From assembly GCF_007097155.1 (NCBI RefSeq), contig NZ_VJWA01000002.1:62001-126000 (forward strand): a DNA stretch of 64,000 nucleotides, read 5' to 3'. Below the pieces are notes generated by a model that searched no databases, was not told where the DNA came from, and was given only the letters and a program-made list of their open reading frames with translations. Source of the stretch: Glacieibacterium frigidum. GTDB lineage: Bacteria; Pseudomonadota; Alphaproteobacteria; Sphingomonadales; Sphingomonadaceae. Each line of letters starts with the position of its first letter. Within the stretch, counting starts at the first letter, position 1. The position numbers and the translations under genes were made by a program. Positions 30,077 through 39,008 of the stretch are shown here, one piece after another.

Positions 30077-30289
30077 GGGGGCGGTACTTTCGATTGCGGG
30101 TAACCGGGGGAGACGGGCTGCGTCTTAGCCGAAGCATTGCGGCACTTCAAACCTGTGTCGCGCGTACGCAGGCGCACAATTGTTTTCCGCGGCTTGGAAC
30201 CGCCCCCGTGTTACCTATGTTAAGTTCCGCATACCCGATGACGGCAAAACGACGCGGTCCAGACACAAGGCAGTCCATTGGACGACCCC

Positions 30290-30457
30290 ATGAGCAGCAA
30301 GCCAGACCCCAGCGACGCCTTCGGCGACCTCGATGCCCTGCTCGCTCAGTTCGATGCACCGGGGGCGACCGTCGACATTGCGCATGGTTATGCCGAACTC
30401 ATGGCGCGGGTCGCGTCGCCCGAGTATCGCCGCCGCTGCGGGCTGATCCGCCACTAG
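30290..30457 (+). CDS. Hypothetical 55-aa protein upstream of modE
   Basis: A short open frame from ATG 30290 to TAG 30457 encodes an acidic N-terminal half (SSKPDPSDAFGDLDALLAQF) and a basic C-terminus (SPEYRRRCGLIRH). Base composition and third-position GC resemble neighbouring genes, but there is no strong ribosome binding site and no family is recognised. A TTG four codons upstream is in frame. It covers most of the otherwise empty 432-bp gap between ettA and modE. Confidence 0.4.
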   Translation: MSSKPDPSDAFGDLDALLAQFDAPGATVDIAHGYAELMARVASPEYRRRCGLIRH

Positions 30458-30508
30458 CAACTGCCTGCGGGTTGACCTGCCGGCGACCCCGCCGCCAAGC
30501 TTGCCGCC

Positions 30509-30877
30509 ATGACGGCGACCGGATTCAAACTACGTCTCCAGCTGCTTTGCGATGGTGAGATCGCCATCGGGCCGGGCAAGGCCGACCTGCTCGACGCAAT
30601 TGCCGAGTGCGGGTCGATCTCGGCGGCGGGCCGGCGGCTCGGCTATAGTTACCGCCGCACTTGGCTGTTGATCGACACCATGAACCGCTGCTGGCGCGAG
30701 CCGCTGGTCGCGACCGTGCACGGCGGCGCAAAGGGTGGCGGGGCAAGCCTGACACCCTTGGGCGAGCGCGTCGCGGCGCAGTACCGGGCGGTGGAAGCCG
30801 CCGCGCATGACGCGGCGGTCGTGGCTGGCCGCAGGCTGGCAGACGAGTTGCTGGACCGGCCTCGGCCCAAGCGCTGA
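30509..30877 (+). CDS. modE: ModE-type molybdate regulator, DNA-binding domain only
   Basis: The 122-residue protein is the winged-helix part of ModE: LLDAIAECGSISAAGRRLGYSYRRTWLLIDTMNRCW and LTPLGERVAAQY. Full-length ModE (E. coli, about 262 residues) adds two Mop domains that bind molybdate; these are absent here, so effector sensing must differ. It is the first gene of the mod cluster and a palindromic ModE-like box lies just after its stop, before modA, suggesting control of modABC. Confidence 0.88.
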   Translation: MTATGFKLRLQLLCDGEIAIGPGKADLLDAIAECGSISAAGRRLGYSYRRTWLLIDTMNRCWREPLVATVHGGAKGGGASLTPLGERVAAQYRAVEAAAHDAAVVAGRRLADELLDRPRPKR

Positions 30878-30890
30878 CGCCGTCGACAGG

Positions 30891-30914
30891 CGATGTATAC
30901 GCGGGCATATAGCG
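30891..30914. promoter_or_regulatory. ModE-type operator upstream of modA
   Basis: The inverted half-sites CGATGTATA (30891-30899) and CATATAGCG (30906-30914) are separated by 6 bp. On the opposite strand the right half reads CGCTATATG, so both halves fit the known ModE half-site CGnTATAT (one mismatch on the left, none on the right). The AT-rich element stands out in GC-rich DNA and lies 13 bp after the modE stop and 24 bp before the modA ATG. Confidence 0.65.
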
Positions 30915-30937
30915 CTTGCGGTACAGGAGGCGCGACG

Positions 30938-31711
30938 ATGATCGGATGGATGCGTCGCGCAACCTTTGCGCTGCTGCTGGGGATCCTCGGCGCACCTGCG
31001 ATGGCACAGGCGACCGGCCCCCTCGTGCTCGCCGCCGCCAGCCTGCAGGAGGCGCTGACCGCCGCGGCCGACGCCTATGCCGCGACCGGACAGCCGCGGC
31101 CGGTGGTGTCGTTCGCCGCCTCCTCGGCGCTGGCGCGGCAGATCGAGGCGGATGCGCCCGCCGACCTGTTCGTCCCGGCGGACGAGCAATGGATGGATTA
31201 TGTCGCGGCCAGGGGACTTCTGCGCCCGGGCACGCGTGCGCGGCTGCTGACCAACCGCCTCGTCCTCGTCGCGCCCGCCACACAGCCGCTGCGCCTGCGC
31301 ATCTCGCGCGGGTTCGAGCTTGCCGCAGCGCTGGGGACCGGCCGGCTCGCGATGGCCGACGACAGCGTGCCCGCCGGCCGGTACGGGCGCGCCGCGCTGA
31401 CCAGCCTCGGCGTCTGGGCAGCCGTCGAGCCCAAGGTGGCGCGCGCCGACAATGTCCGCACCGCGCTCGCCTTCGTCCGCCGCGGCGAGGCGCGTGCGGG
31501 GATCGTCTACGCGACCGACGCGAAGGCCGACCCCGGGGTGCGCGTCGTCGGCGTGTTCCCGGCCGCCAGCCACTCGCCGATCACCTATCCGGTCGCGATT
31601 CTTGGTCGATCGACCAACCCCGGCGCGGTGCGGTTTCGCGCCTTCCTTCTGTCGCCTCGGGGACAGGCGATCTTCGCGCACTACGGCTTCGGCAGCGGCC
31701 GTGTGGGGTGA
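30938..31711 (+). CDS. modA: Molybdate ABC transporter substrate-binding protein
   Basis: The 257-residue periplasmic protein captures molybdate or tungstate. It has a signal peptide (to about residue 23, APAMAQ) and ModA motifs: LVLAAASLQEALTAAADAY, VVSFAASSALARQIEADAPADLFVPAD, and VPAGRYGRAALTSLGVW near the hinge. The ATG is 7 nt after a perfect AGGAGG, so I rejected 15 upstream codons. Its stop overlaps the modB start. Confidence 0.94.
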   Translation: MIGWMRRATFALLLGILGAPAMAQATGPLVLAAASLQEALTAAADAYAATGQPRPVVSFAASSALARQIEADAPADLFVPADEQWMDYVAARGLLRPGTRARLLTNRLVLVAPATQPLRLRISRGFELAAALGTGRLAMADDSVPAGRYGRAALTSLGVWAAVEPKVARADNVRTALAFVRRGEARAGIVYATDAKADPGVRVVGVFPAASHSPITYPVAILGRSTNPGAVRFRAFLLSPRGQAIFAHYGFGSGRVG

Positions 31712-32405
31712 ACTGACGCCGGCCGAATGGACCGCAATCCTGTTGTCGATCAAGGTCGGCTTCTGGTCGGTCGCGGGCGGCTTGCCGGTGGCGTTCGGCC
31801 TGGCGTGGCTGCTCGCGCGGCGCAGCTTCCCGGGCAAGCTAATGCTCGACGCGGTCATTCATCTGCCGCTCGTGCTGCCGCCCGTGGTGACCGGTTACCT
31901 GCTGCTGCTGGCGTTCGGCAAGACCGGGCCGGCGGGACGCTGGCTGAACGACTGGTTCGGCGTGTCGGTGATGTTCCGCTGGACGGGCGTCGCGCTGGCT
32001 GCCGCGGTGATGGCGCTGCCGCTGATGGTGCGCGCAATGCGCCTGTCGATCGAGGCGGTCGACCGCCGGCTCGAGGTAGCGGCGCGGACCCTGGGTTCGT
32101 CGCCGTTGCGGACCTTCGCCGAGGTCACGCTGCCGCTCGCGCTGCCAGGCATCATCGCGGGCGCGGTGCTGGGCTTCGCGCGGTCGATCGGCGAGTTCGG
32201 CGCGACGATCACCTTCGTCTCCAACATCCCCGGCGAGACGCAGACCCTGCCGCTGGCGATCCACAATGCGCTCCAGCTGCCAGGCGGCGACGCCGTCGTC
32301 CTGCGGCTGTCGCTGATCTCGATCGTTCTTTCGCTCGGCGCGCTGGTCGCGTCGGAGATGCTGGCGCGCCGGTCGCTGCGGGGGCGTGTCGCGCATGTCC
32401 TTTGA
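31701..32405 (+). CDS. modB: Molybdate ABC transporter permease
   Basis: The 234-residue inner-membrane permease has five or six hydrophobic helices and closely follows E. coli ModB: FPGKLMLDAVIHLPLVLPPVVTGYLLL, the EAA-loop region VAARTLGSSPLRTFAEVTLPLALPGIIAGAVLGFARSIGEFGATITF. The start is assigned to a GTG at 31701, inside the end of modA, because the protein then begins (WGELTPAEWTAILLSIKV) where E. coli ModB does. No ribosome binding site is visible, so translation is probably coupled to modA. Confidence 0.94.
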   Translation: MWGELTPAEWTAILLSIKVGFWSVAGGLPVAFGLAWLLARRSFPGKLMLDAVIHLPLVLPPVVTGYLLLLAFGKTGPAGRWLNDWFGVSVMFRWTGVALAAAVMALPLMVRAMRLSIEAVDRRLEVAARTLGSSPLRTFAEVTLPLALPGIIAGAVLGFARSIGEFGATITFVSNIPGETQTLPLAIHNALQLPGGDAVVLRLSLISIVLSLGALVASEMLARRSLRGRVAHVL

Positions 32406-33012
32406 GGTCGATGTGGCACGGCGGCTCGGCGACCGCGACATTGCCGTGCGCTTCACGTCACCCGCCGGGCTGACCGCGCTGTTCGGCCCGTCGGGGGCGG
32501 GCAAGACGAGCGTGCTCAACATGATCGCGGGCGTCCTGCGCCCGGACGCCGGGCGGATCGTCGTCGGCGGTCAGCTGCTGTTCGACAGCGAAGCGGGGGT
32601 CGACGTGCCGCCGGAGGCGCGCGGGACGGGCTATATCTTCCAGGATGGCCGCCTGTTTCCGCACCGCCGGGTCCGCGCCAACCTGCTCTATGGTGCACGG
32701 CGCGGCGATGGCGGGTCGAGGCTGGACGAGATCGTCGACCTGCTCGGCATCGGCGACCTCCTCGAGCGCTGGCCGGCGACCCTGTCCGGGGGCGAGGCGC
32801 AGCGCGTCGCGATCGGCCGCGCCTTGCTGTCGGGGCCGCGCTTCCTGCTGATGGACGAGCCGCTCGCCGGGCTCGACCGCGCGCGTCTCGAGCGGCTGCT
32901 GCCGGTCATCGAGCGCGTCCGCGACGCGCTGCGCCTGCCGATCCTGTACGTCAGCCACGACGCCGCCGAAGTGGCGCGATTGGCCGGGCAACGGATCGAC
33001 ATGGGCGACTGA
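32395..33012 (+). CDS. modC: Molybdate ABC transporter ATP-binding protein, lacking Mop domain
   Basis: The 205-residue ATPase has Walker A GPSGAGKT, a Q-loop (YIFQDGRLFPH), signature LSGGEAQR, Walker B FLLMDEPLAGLD and switch His in VSHDA. E. coli ModC (352 residues) carries a C-terminal Mop/TOBE molybdate-binding domain that can inhibit transport; it is missing here and the gene ends shortly after the NBD. The start overlaps modB by 11 bp. Together with the Mop-less ModE, this operon has no visible molybdate-sensing domain outside ModA. Confidence 0.93.
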   Translation: MSFEVDVARRLGDRDIAVRFTSPAGLTALFGPSGAGKTSVLNMIAGVLRPDAGRIVVGGQLLFDSEAGVDVPPEARGTGYIFQDGRLFPHRRVRANLLYGARRGDGGSRLDEIVDLLGIGDLLERWPATLSGGEAQRVAIGRALLSGPRFLLMDEPLAGLDRARLERLLPVIERVRDALRLPILYVSHDAAEVARLAGQRIDMGD

Positions 33013-33090
33013 TCCGCTTCGCGGATCAAGTTGGCAAACCGAGCATTTTGTTGGCAAGGCTGGCATCGCGCCACCAAGGATCCACGACAG

Positions 33091-34152
33091 ATGACGCCAG
33101 CCCCCGAGAGCAACAGCAAGCGAACCGACCTGCGCGTCTTCCGCACGACGGTCATCGTCCTCGCGACGGCGGCGGCGGCGTACCTGATCTGGATGCTCGT
33201 AGACCTGCTGCTGCTGCTGTTCGCTTGCGGCCTCGTCGCGCTGATTTTGCTGACCATCACCAAGCTGATCCGCCGCCACTGGCCGATGCCGTTCGGCGTC
33301 GGGCTGACGCTGACCGTTTTTCTGCTGATCGCCGTGATCGGCGGCACCTTGTGGTTCTTCGGCGCGACGATGACCGCGCAGTTCAACGAACTGATCCAGC
33401 GCCTGCCCGCGGCCTGGGCGGCGGTTCAGCGGCAGCTCGAGGCGTCGCCGATCGGCGCGTCGGTGATCGACCGGGCGGAGGCGCTGGCGCCCAGCGGCCA
33501 GACGATCGTCGACGGGCTGACCACGGTTCTGGCGACGGTCGGCGGCATCATCTCGGGGCTGGTCATCGTGCTGGTCGGCGGCCTCTACCTCGCCGCGCAG
33601 CCGCGGCTGTACGAGGGCGGCGCGCTCAAGCTGGTGCCGGAAAAGGTGCGGCCGCAGGCGATCGAGACCGCCGAGGCGGTGACCGCGTCGCTGAAGAACT
33701 GGCTGAAGGGTCAGGCGCTCGGCATGGTCTTCGTCGGCATCGGCACGACCATCGGCCTGCTGATCGTCGGCGTGCCGGCGGCGGTGGCGATCGGCCTCGT
33801 CGCGGGCCTCGCCGAGTTCGTGCCCTACGCGGGCTCGATCGTCGCGGGCATCCCGGCGATCATCCTGGGCTTCTCGCAGGGGACGGACACGGGTCTTTGG
33901 ACGATCGCCGTGCTCGTCATCGTCCAGCAGGTGCAGGGCAATGTCGTCATGCCGCTGCTGCAGAACCAGATGGTCGAGCTGCCGCCTGCGCTGACGATCT
34001 TCGGCATCATCGCGGCGGGCATCCTGCTCGGGCCGGTCGGCGTGCTGCTCGCGACGCCGCTGACCGTCGTCGTCCTCGTGCTGGTCCGCCGCCTCTACCT
34101 CCGCGAGGGCAAGGAGGAGGTGCTGGCCGGCATGGATGGCAAGGACGCTTGA
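33091..34152 (+). CDS. AI-2E family transporter
   Basis: The 353-residue polytopic membrane protein has the AI-2E family pattern: two N-terminal helices (VIVLATAAAAYLIWMLVDLLLLLFACGLVAL), a long helical hairpin, then GLIVGVPAAVAIGLVAGLAEFVPYAGSIVAGIPAIILGF and QVQGNVVMPLLQNQMVELPPALTIFGIIAAGILLGPVGVLLATPL. The family covers autoinducer-2 exporters but also Na+/H+ or ion antiporters, so no quorum-sensing role follows. The ATG at 33091 is preceded by AAGGA at 10 nt. Confidence 0.9.
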   Translation: MTPAPESNSKRTDLRVFRTTVIVLATAAAAYLIWMLVDLLLLLFACGLVALILLTITKLIRRHWPMPFGVGLTLTVFLLIAVIGGTLWFFGATMTAQFNELIQRLPAAWAAVQRQLEASPIGASVIDRAEALAPSGQTIVDGLTTVLATVGGIISGLVIVLVGGLYLAAQPRLYEGGALKLVPEKVRPQAIETAEAVTASLKNWLKGQALGMVFVGIGTTIGLLIVGVPAAVAIGLVAGLAEFVPYAGSIVAGIPAIILGFSQGTDTGLWTIAVLVIVQQVQGNVVMPLLQNQMVELPPALTIFGIIAAGILLGPVGVLLATPLTVVVLVLVRRLYLREGKEEVLAGMDGKDA

Positions 34153-34309
34153 GTTCACACTAAAGTCACGCCCACGTCGCAGCGCCGCGGGTTCGCGACG
34201 TCCGAATATGAACAAGTAAGCGAATTTGACGGCCGCGATGCATTTTGCGGATCTGATTAGAGGACGGATCGAAGGCTGGTTCCGGATTCGGCTCGCAATG
34301 CTCATCCAA

Positions 34310-34323
34310 ATATTGTACCATAT
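34310..34323. promoter_or_regulatory. AT-rich palindrome upstream of the TonB receptor
   Basis: ATATTGTACCATAT is a 14-bp near-palindrome (one mismatched pair) about 100 bp before the receptor start and 52 bp before the second, Zur-like palindrome. In this GC-rich sequence it may be a second operator site. Confidence 0.35.
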
Positions 34324-34374
34324 AGGCTAATCGAAGTCAAGGGACCGGTTCGTAGGCGAAACGGAGTTTGACAC

Positions 34375-34387
34375 GATATAGTATAAC
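34375..34387. promoter_or_regulatory. Zur-like operator upstream of the ZnuD-like receptor
   Basis: GATATAGTATAAC is a 13-bp dyad, palindromic except for one pair and the centre, matching the general GnTATA-n-TATAnC form of Zur operators (E. coli Zur site core GTTATAATATAAC). It lies 2 bp after a TTGACA (34368-34373) and 37 bp before the ATG, where a bound repressor would block transcription. Assignment to Zur is an inference from the motif and the receptor type. Confidence 0.5.
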
Positions 34388-34424
34388 ACGCTAGCGCCGC
34401 CGCCTTGATCTGGAGTAGCGGCAT

Positions 34425-36491
34425 ATGCGAATTTTCTGGCTGATCGGTGCGAGCCTCGGCGCGGTAGCGAGCGCGCAGGCGCAGCAGGTCGCCGACGCCG
34501 ATCGCCACGATGCGATGTCGGCCGACATCGTCGTGACCGCCCCCTTCAACCGCGACCGCGCCGACCTGTTGTCGGGAGTGAGCGTGTTGCAGGGTGAGGC
34601 TCTGACCCGCGAAATCCGCTCGACGATCGGCGAGACGCTGGCGCGCCAGGCGGGTGTCAGCTCGACCGCCTTCGGCCCGAACGCGTCGCGCCCAATTCTG
34701 CGCGGCTTCCAGGGCGAGCGCATCCGCGTGCTGACCGACGGCATCGGCAGCTTCGACGTCTCCAACACCAGCGTCGACCACGCCGTCGTCGTCAATCCGC
34801 AGCTCGCCGAGCGCATCGAGGTCCTGCGCGGGCCGGCCGCGCTGCTGTATGGCTCCAGCGCCGTCGGCGGTGTTGTCAATGTCCTCGACGCGCGCATCCC
34901 GCGTCGCATGCCCGAGGAGGAAGTCCACCTCGACGTCGTCGGCACCTATGCCAGTGCCGCCGAGGAGCGCAGCGGCGGCGTGGTGCTCGACGTGCCGCTG
35001 ACGCCCAAGCTCGTCGCGCATGTCGACGGCAGCTATTTCAAGTCCGACGACCTCGATATCGGCGGCTTCGTGCTGTCCAGGCCGCTCCGTGCGCAGGCGC
35101 TGGCGAGTAGCGAACCGGCGGTGCGCGACCTCGCAGCCTTGCGCGGCACGCTGCCCAATTCGGCGGCGCGCACCTTCAACTATGCGGGCGGGCTGAGCTT
35201 CATCGACGACGGCGGCACGCTCGGGTTTGCAGTCAGCCAGTACGACAGCCTGTACGGCGTTCCCGCGCGCTACGACCTGACGAGCGGCGACTTCGAAAGC
35301 GTTCGCCTCGACGTCAAGCAGACGCGGGTCGATGCGCGCGCCAGCGTCGAGCTTGGCGACGGGCTGTTCGAAAAGCTGAACGGCCGCTTCGGGTTCGCCG
35401 ACTACGAGCATAGCGAGATCGATCCCGAGGGGGCAATCGGCACGACCTTCCTCAACAAGAGCTTCGAAGGCCGCCTCGAACTCGTCCAGAACCGGCGCGG
35501 CGCGTGGCGCGGTGCGAGCGGCATCCAGTATCTGTCGCGCGATTTCAACGCGATCGGCGACGAGGCGTTCATCCCCAAGAACCTGACCGAGCAGTTCGGC
35601 GTCTTCACGCTGCAGGAGTTCGATTTCGGCGCGCTCAAGGCCGAGGCTGGCGGCCGCTTCGAGCGCACCGGCATCAGCACCAACCTCAACGAGTTTCGCG
35701 GGATGCCCAACGCCTTCGACCGCAGGTTCAGCGCTTACTCGGGGTCCGTTGGGGCGAGCTACGGGCTTGCCCCGGGTGTCCGCATCGGCATCAACCTGTC
35801 GCACACCGAACGCGCGCCTTCGGCCGAGGAACTGCTTGCCAACGGCCCGCACGCCGGCACCCAGTCGTTCGAGATCGGCGATCGCAGCTTCGGCAAGGAA
35901 AAATCGAACGGTGCCGAGGTCGTGCTGCGCGCCAAGGGCGAAGGCTATAGCTTCGAGGCGTCGGCCTATTACAACCGCTTCAAGGACTATATCTACGAGG
36001 TCCAGACCGGCGCAATCGAGGACGACCTGCCCGTCTTCCAGTTCCTGAGCGGCCGCGCACGCTATTACGGCGCCGAGGTTCAGGGCCAGTTGACCGTCGC
36101 CGAATTCGGCGAAGTCGCGTTCGGCGTCGATGCACTCGCCGATTACGTCGACGCCAAGCTGCTCGACGGAGGCGGCCGCGTGCCGCGCATCCCGCCTTTC
36201 CGCGTGCTCGGCGGCGTGACGCTGTCGAGCGACCAGGGCGAACTGCGCATCGAGGCCGAACATGCCGGCCGACAGAACAAGGTGTCGGCATTCGAAACTG
36301 CCACCGGGGACTACACGCTGGTCAACGCCAGCCTGACCGCCCGCCCCTTCGATGGCCATCCGCACGTCACCGTCGCGCTCGTCGCGAGCAACCTGTTCGA
36401 CGTCGACGCGCGCCGCCACGCTTCCTTCCTCAAGGACTTCGCCCCCCTGCCCGGCCGCGACGTCCGCGTGTCGCTGCGCCTCGTCTACTGA
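34425..36491 (+). CDS. TonB-dependent receptor, ZnuD-like
   Basis: The 688-residue outer-membrane receptor has a signal peptide (MRIFWLIGASLGAVASAQA), a TonB-box-like segment (SADIVVTAPFN), a plug domain (LARQAGVSSTAFGPNASRPILRGFQGERIRVLTDGIGSFD ... IEVLRGPAALLYGSSAVGGVVNV) and a 22-strand barrel. The C-terminus (RRHASFLKDFAPLPGRDVRVSLRLVY) and the plug resemble ZnuD, the zinc/haem receptor of Gram-negatives. A Zur-like palindrome upstream supports zinc or another metal complex as substrate. GGAG lies about 9 nt before the ATG. Confidence 0.85.
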   Translation: MRIFWLIGASLGAVASAQAQQVADADRHDAMSADIVVTAPFNRDRADLLSGVSVLQGEALTREIRSTIGETLARQAGVSSTAFGPNASRPILRGFQGERIRVLTDGIGSFDVSNTSVDHAVVVNPQLAERIEVLRGPAALLYGSSAVGGVVNVLDARIPRRMPEEEVHLDVVGTYASAAEERSGGVVLDVPLTPKLVAHVDGSYFKSDDLDIGGFVLSRPLRAQALASSEPAVRDLAALRGTLPNSAARTFNYAGGLSFIDDGGTLGFAVSQYDSLYGVPARYDLTSGDFESVRLDVKQTRVDARASVELGDGLFEKLNGRFGFADYEHSEIDPEGAIGTTFLNKSFEGRLELVQNRRGAWRGASGIQYLSRDFNAIGDEAFIPKNLTEQFGVFTLQEFDFGALKAEAGGRFERTGISTNLNEFRGMPNAFDRRFSAYSGSVGASYGLAPGVRIGINLSHTERAPSAEELLANGPHAGTQSFEIGDRSFGKEKSNGAEVVLRAKGEGYSFEASAYYNRFKDYIYEVQTGAIEDDLPVFQFLSGRARYYGAEVQGQLTVAEFGEVAFGVDALADYVDAKLLDGGGRVPRIPPFRVLGGVTLSSDQGELRIEAEHAGRQNKVSAFETATGDYTLVNASLTARPFDGHPHVTVALVASNLFDVDARRHASFLKDFAPLPGRDVRVSLRLVY

Positions 36492-36615
36492 CTTTCGGCT
36501 GGGCGCGGCTATGCCCGGTCGTTTCGCATGGGAGAATGGCTTGCATTATCGAACCTAATGCGCGACGGTAGTCCATCAGCCTCGTCAGAGAGCGAGCTGC
36601 GGGAGGGGATGGATC

Positions 36616-38946
36616 ATGCGAATTCTGTTGAACTGCGCTGTCTCGGCGATCGCTCTGGTTGCCGGCAGCACTGCCGTGGCGCAAACCGCCGCTCCGGCCG
36701 AAACCGCCGCAGCAGCACCGGCCGAGGCCGCGAGCGACGGTCCCCAGCTCGACGACATCGTCGTCACCGCGCAGCGCCGCTCGACCGACCTGCAGGACAC
36801 CGCCGCCGCGATCAGCGCTTTCGGCGGCGCAACGCTCGAGCAGGACCGCGTGCTGAGCTTCGAGGATCTGGCGGGCCGCGCCACCTCGCTGTCGTTCACC
36901 GCGCTGTCGCCGCTCGACCAGGAATTCAACGTCCGCGGCATCACCAACACCCGGCTCGACTCGCCGACCGCCGACCAGTCGATCGGCATCTTCTTCGACG
37001 ACGTCTATGTCGGGCGTTCGGGCCTGTTCAACTTCGACCTGTACGACATCGACCGCGTCGAGGTGATCCGCGGGCCGCAGGGCGTGCTGCTCGGCCGCAA
37101 CGTCGTCGGCGGTGCGATCAGCATCTACAGCGCGCTGCCCAAGGCCGAATACGGCGGCAGCCTGACCGCATCGTACGGCAACTACGACGAGAAGCTGGTC
37201 AAGGGCCATGTCACCGGCGCAATCGCCGACGGGCTCAACGGTCGCTTCGCTTTTCAGGTGCGCAACCGCGACGGTTTCAACCAGGACATCGCGCACAACG
37301 TCGATCTCGACAATGTCGACAGCGTCCAGATGCGCGGCCAGCTGCAGTACAAGCCCGAGGGCAGCGACTTCTCGGCTCGCCTGATCGCGGATTATACCAA
37401 GGATAAGTCGAACGGATTCCACACCGTCGTCGTCGATGGTCCGGGCGCTGGTGCAGGCCCGTGGAGCCAGGCCCGCGCCCGCGTCGCGGCAATCCGCGGC
37501 AGCCTGTCGCCGCGCGAGAGCCTGCCCGACTGGAACACCTACAAGGGCGACGTCGCGCCGACGCCGCAGGAGCTCGACCGTCGCGCCTATGGCATCACGC
37601 TGCAGCTCGAAAAGGGGCTCGGCGATTTCGGCACGCTGACCAGCATCACCGGCTACCGCAATGGCCGCGCCTATAGCCAGTACGACCAGACCGGCATCGG
37701 GCCGAGCAACCAGTACGGCATCAGCGTGCCGCTGCTCTTCCGCTCGCCGGTGCGCGAGAGAGAGCGCATCAACCAGCTGTCGCAGGAACTGCGGATCGTC
37801 TCGCCCGAGGTCGACGACACGGGCTTCGACTGGATCGTCGGCGTCTATGCCCAGCGCGACAAGGTCCGCAAGAACGACACTATCAGCTTCGAAATCCTGA
37901 CGCCCGCGCTGCCGACGCTCAACGGCGAGTCCGCATGGGTCAACAATGGCAAGAACAAGTCTTACGCCATCTTCGGCCAGCTCGGTTACCGCTTCTCCGA
38001 GCAGTTCCGCATCGTCGGCGGCCTGCGCTACACCAAGGACCGCAAGAGCGGCACGGTCACCGGTCTCGCGGTGGAAACCGGTGACAAGTTCAGCCCGAAC
38101 GACCCGGTCCCCGCTTCGCCGTTGTCGGCGACCTTCACCGAAGGCGGCGGCTACACCGCCAACTACAAGGACAGCTGGAGCCAGCTGACGCCCCAGGTTA
38201 CGGCCGAGTTCAAGGTCAACCGCGATATCCTGGTCTACGGAACCTATTCGAGCGGCTACAAGGGCGGCGGTTTCGAGGACGATCCCGCCAACGCCAACGC
38301 CGCGATGTCGAGCTATGACCCGGAGACGGTCGACAGTTTCGAACTGGGCGCCAAGATCGAGGCGTTCAACCGCCGCGTGCGCCTCAACGTCGCCGCTTTC
38401 TCGATGAAGTACAAGAATCTGCAGGTAACGCAGACTTCGCAGATCTGCCTGTGCAACATCACCGACAACGCCGCGAACGCCAAGATCAAGGGTATCGAGG
38501 CCGAGCTGACCGTGGCGATCGCGACGGGCCTCAGCGCCTATGGCGGCCTGACCGCGCTCGATACCAAATATATCGACTTCACCGACTCGGTCGGCAACGT
38601 CAATGACGGCAAGTTCCTGCAGCGCACGCCACGTTACCAGTGGAACATCGGCGCCGACTTCACGACCAACCTGGGTGCGTGGGAAAACGGCTTCTCGGCG
38701 CACATCAACTATAACAAGCAGGGTAAGCTGAGCTGGCAGCCCGAGGCGATCGCCAACGAAAAGCCTTACGGCATCCTCGACGGCCGTCTGACGATCTCGC
38801 CGACCGAGAACATCTCGGTCTCGGCATGGGGTCGCAACCTGGCGAACAAGCTCTATCGCGCCAACGTCATCGCCTTCTTCGGTGACGAGGCGTCGCGACT
38901 GGGTGCCCCGCGGACCTATGGTCTGGAGCTGGCGATCAAGTTCTGA
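36616..38946 (+). CDS. TonB-dependent receptor (sphingomonad type)
   Basis: The 776-residue receptor has a signal peptide, an Ala/Pro-rich linker, a TonB box (DDIVVTAQRR), plug (FNVRGITNTRL ... IDRVEVIRGPQGVLLGRNVVGGAISI) and barrel ending in the Phe-terminated strand TYGLELAIKF. Sequence phrases such as LSQELRIVSP and FELGAKIEAFNRRVRLNVAAF are typical of the large sphingomonad family of receptors that import plant-derived or aromatic compounds. Its position beside the 39-57 kb catabolic region suggests uptake of that pathway's substrate. A GGGAGG site precedes the ATG and a strong terminator follows. Confidence 0.9.
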   Translation: MRILLNCAVSAIALVAGSTAVAQTAAPAETAAAAPAEAASDGPQLDDIVVTAQRRSTDLQDTAAAISAFGGATLEQDRVLSFEDLAGRATSLSFTALSPLDQEFNVRGITNTRLDSPTADQSIGIFFDDVYVGRSGLFNFDLYDIDRVEVIRGPQGVLLGRNVVGGAISIYSALPKAEYGGSLTASYGNYDEKLVKGHVTGAIADGLNGRFAFQVRNRDGFNQDIAHNVDLDNVDSVQMRGQLQYKPEGSDFSARLIADYTKDKSNGFHTVVVDGPGAGAGPWSQARARVAAIRGSLSPRESLPDWNTYKGDVAPTPQELDRRAYGITLQLEKGLGDFGTLTSITGYRNGRAYSQYDQTGIGPSNQYGISVPLLFRSPVRERERINQLSQELRIVSPEVDDTGFDWIVGVYAQRDKVRKNDTISFEILTPALPTLNGESAWVNNGKNKSYAIFGQLGYRFSEQFRIVGGLRYTKDRKSGTVTGLAVETGDKFSPNDPVPASPLSATFTEGGGYTANYKDSWSQLTPQVTAEFKVNRDILVYGTYSSGYKGGGFEDDPANANAAMSSYDPETVDSFELGAKIEAFNRRVRLNVAAFSMKYKNLQVTQTSQICLCNITDNAANAKIKGIEAELTVAIATGLSAYGGLTALDTKYIDFTDSVGNVNDGKFLQRTPRYQWNIGADFTTNLGAWENGFSAHINYNKQGKLSWQPEAIANEKPYGILDGRLTISPTENISVSAWGRNLANKLYRANVIAFFGDEASRLGAPRTYGLELAIKF

Positions 38947-38962
38947 TCATTCGACACGAGCA

Positions 38963-38993
38963 GGGGGCCGGTCGCGAGACCGGCCCCCTTTTT
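38963..38993 (+). terminator. Rho-independent terminator after the TonB receptor
   Basis: GGGGGCCGGTC (38963-38973) and GACCGGCCCCC (38978-38988) form a perfect 11-bp stem with a GCGA tetraloop, followed by TTTTT (38989-38993). It lies 16 bp after the receptor stop and isolates the receptor from the leftward operon that ends at 39009. Confidence 0.93.
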
Positions 38994-39008
38994 CGTGCCC
39001 GTCGCAGG

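Noticed and set aside
33091-34152. Quorum-sensing AI-2 exporter
   Set aside because: The family name is broader than the function; no luxS or lsr genes are in the window, so only the family call is kept.
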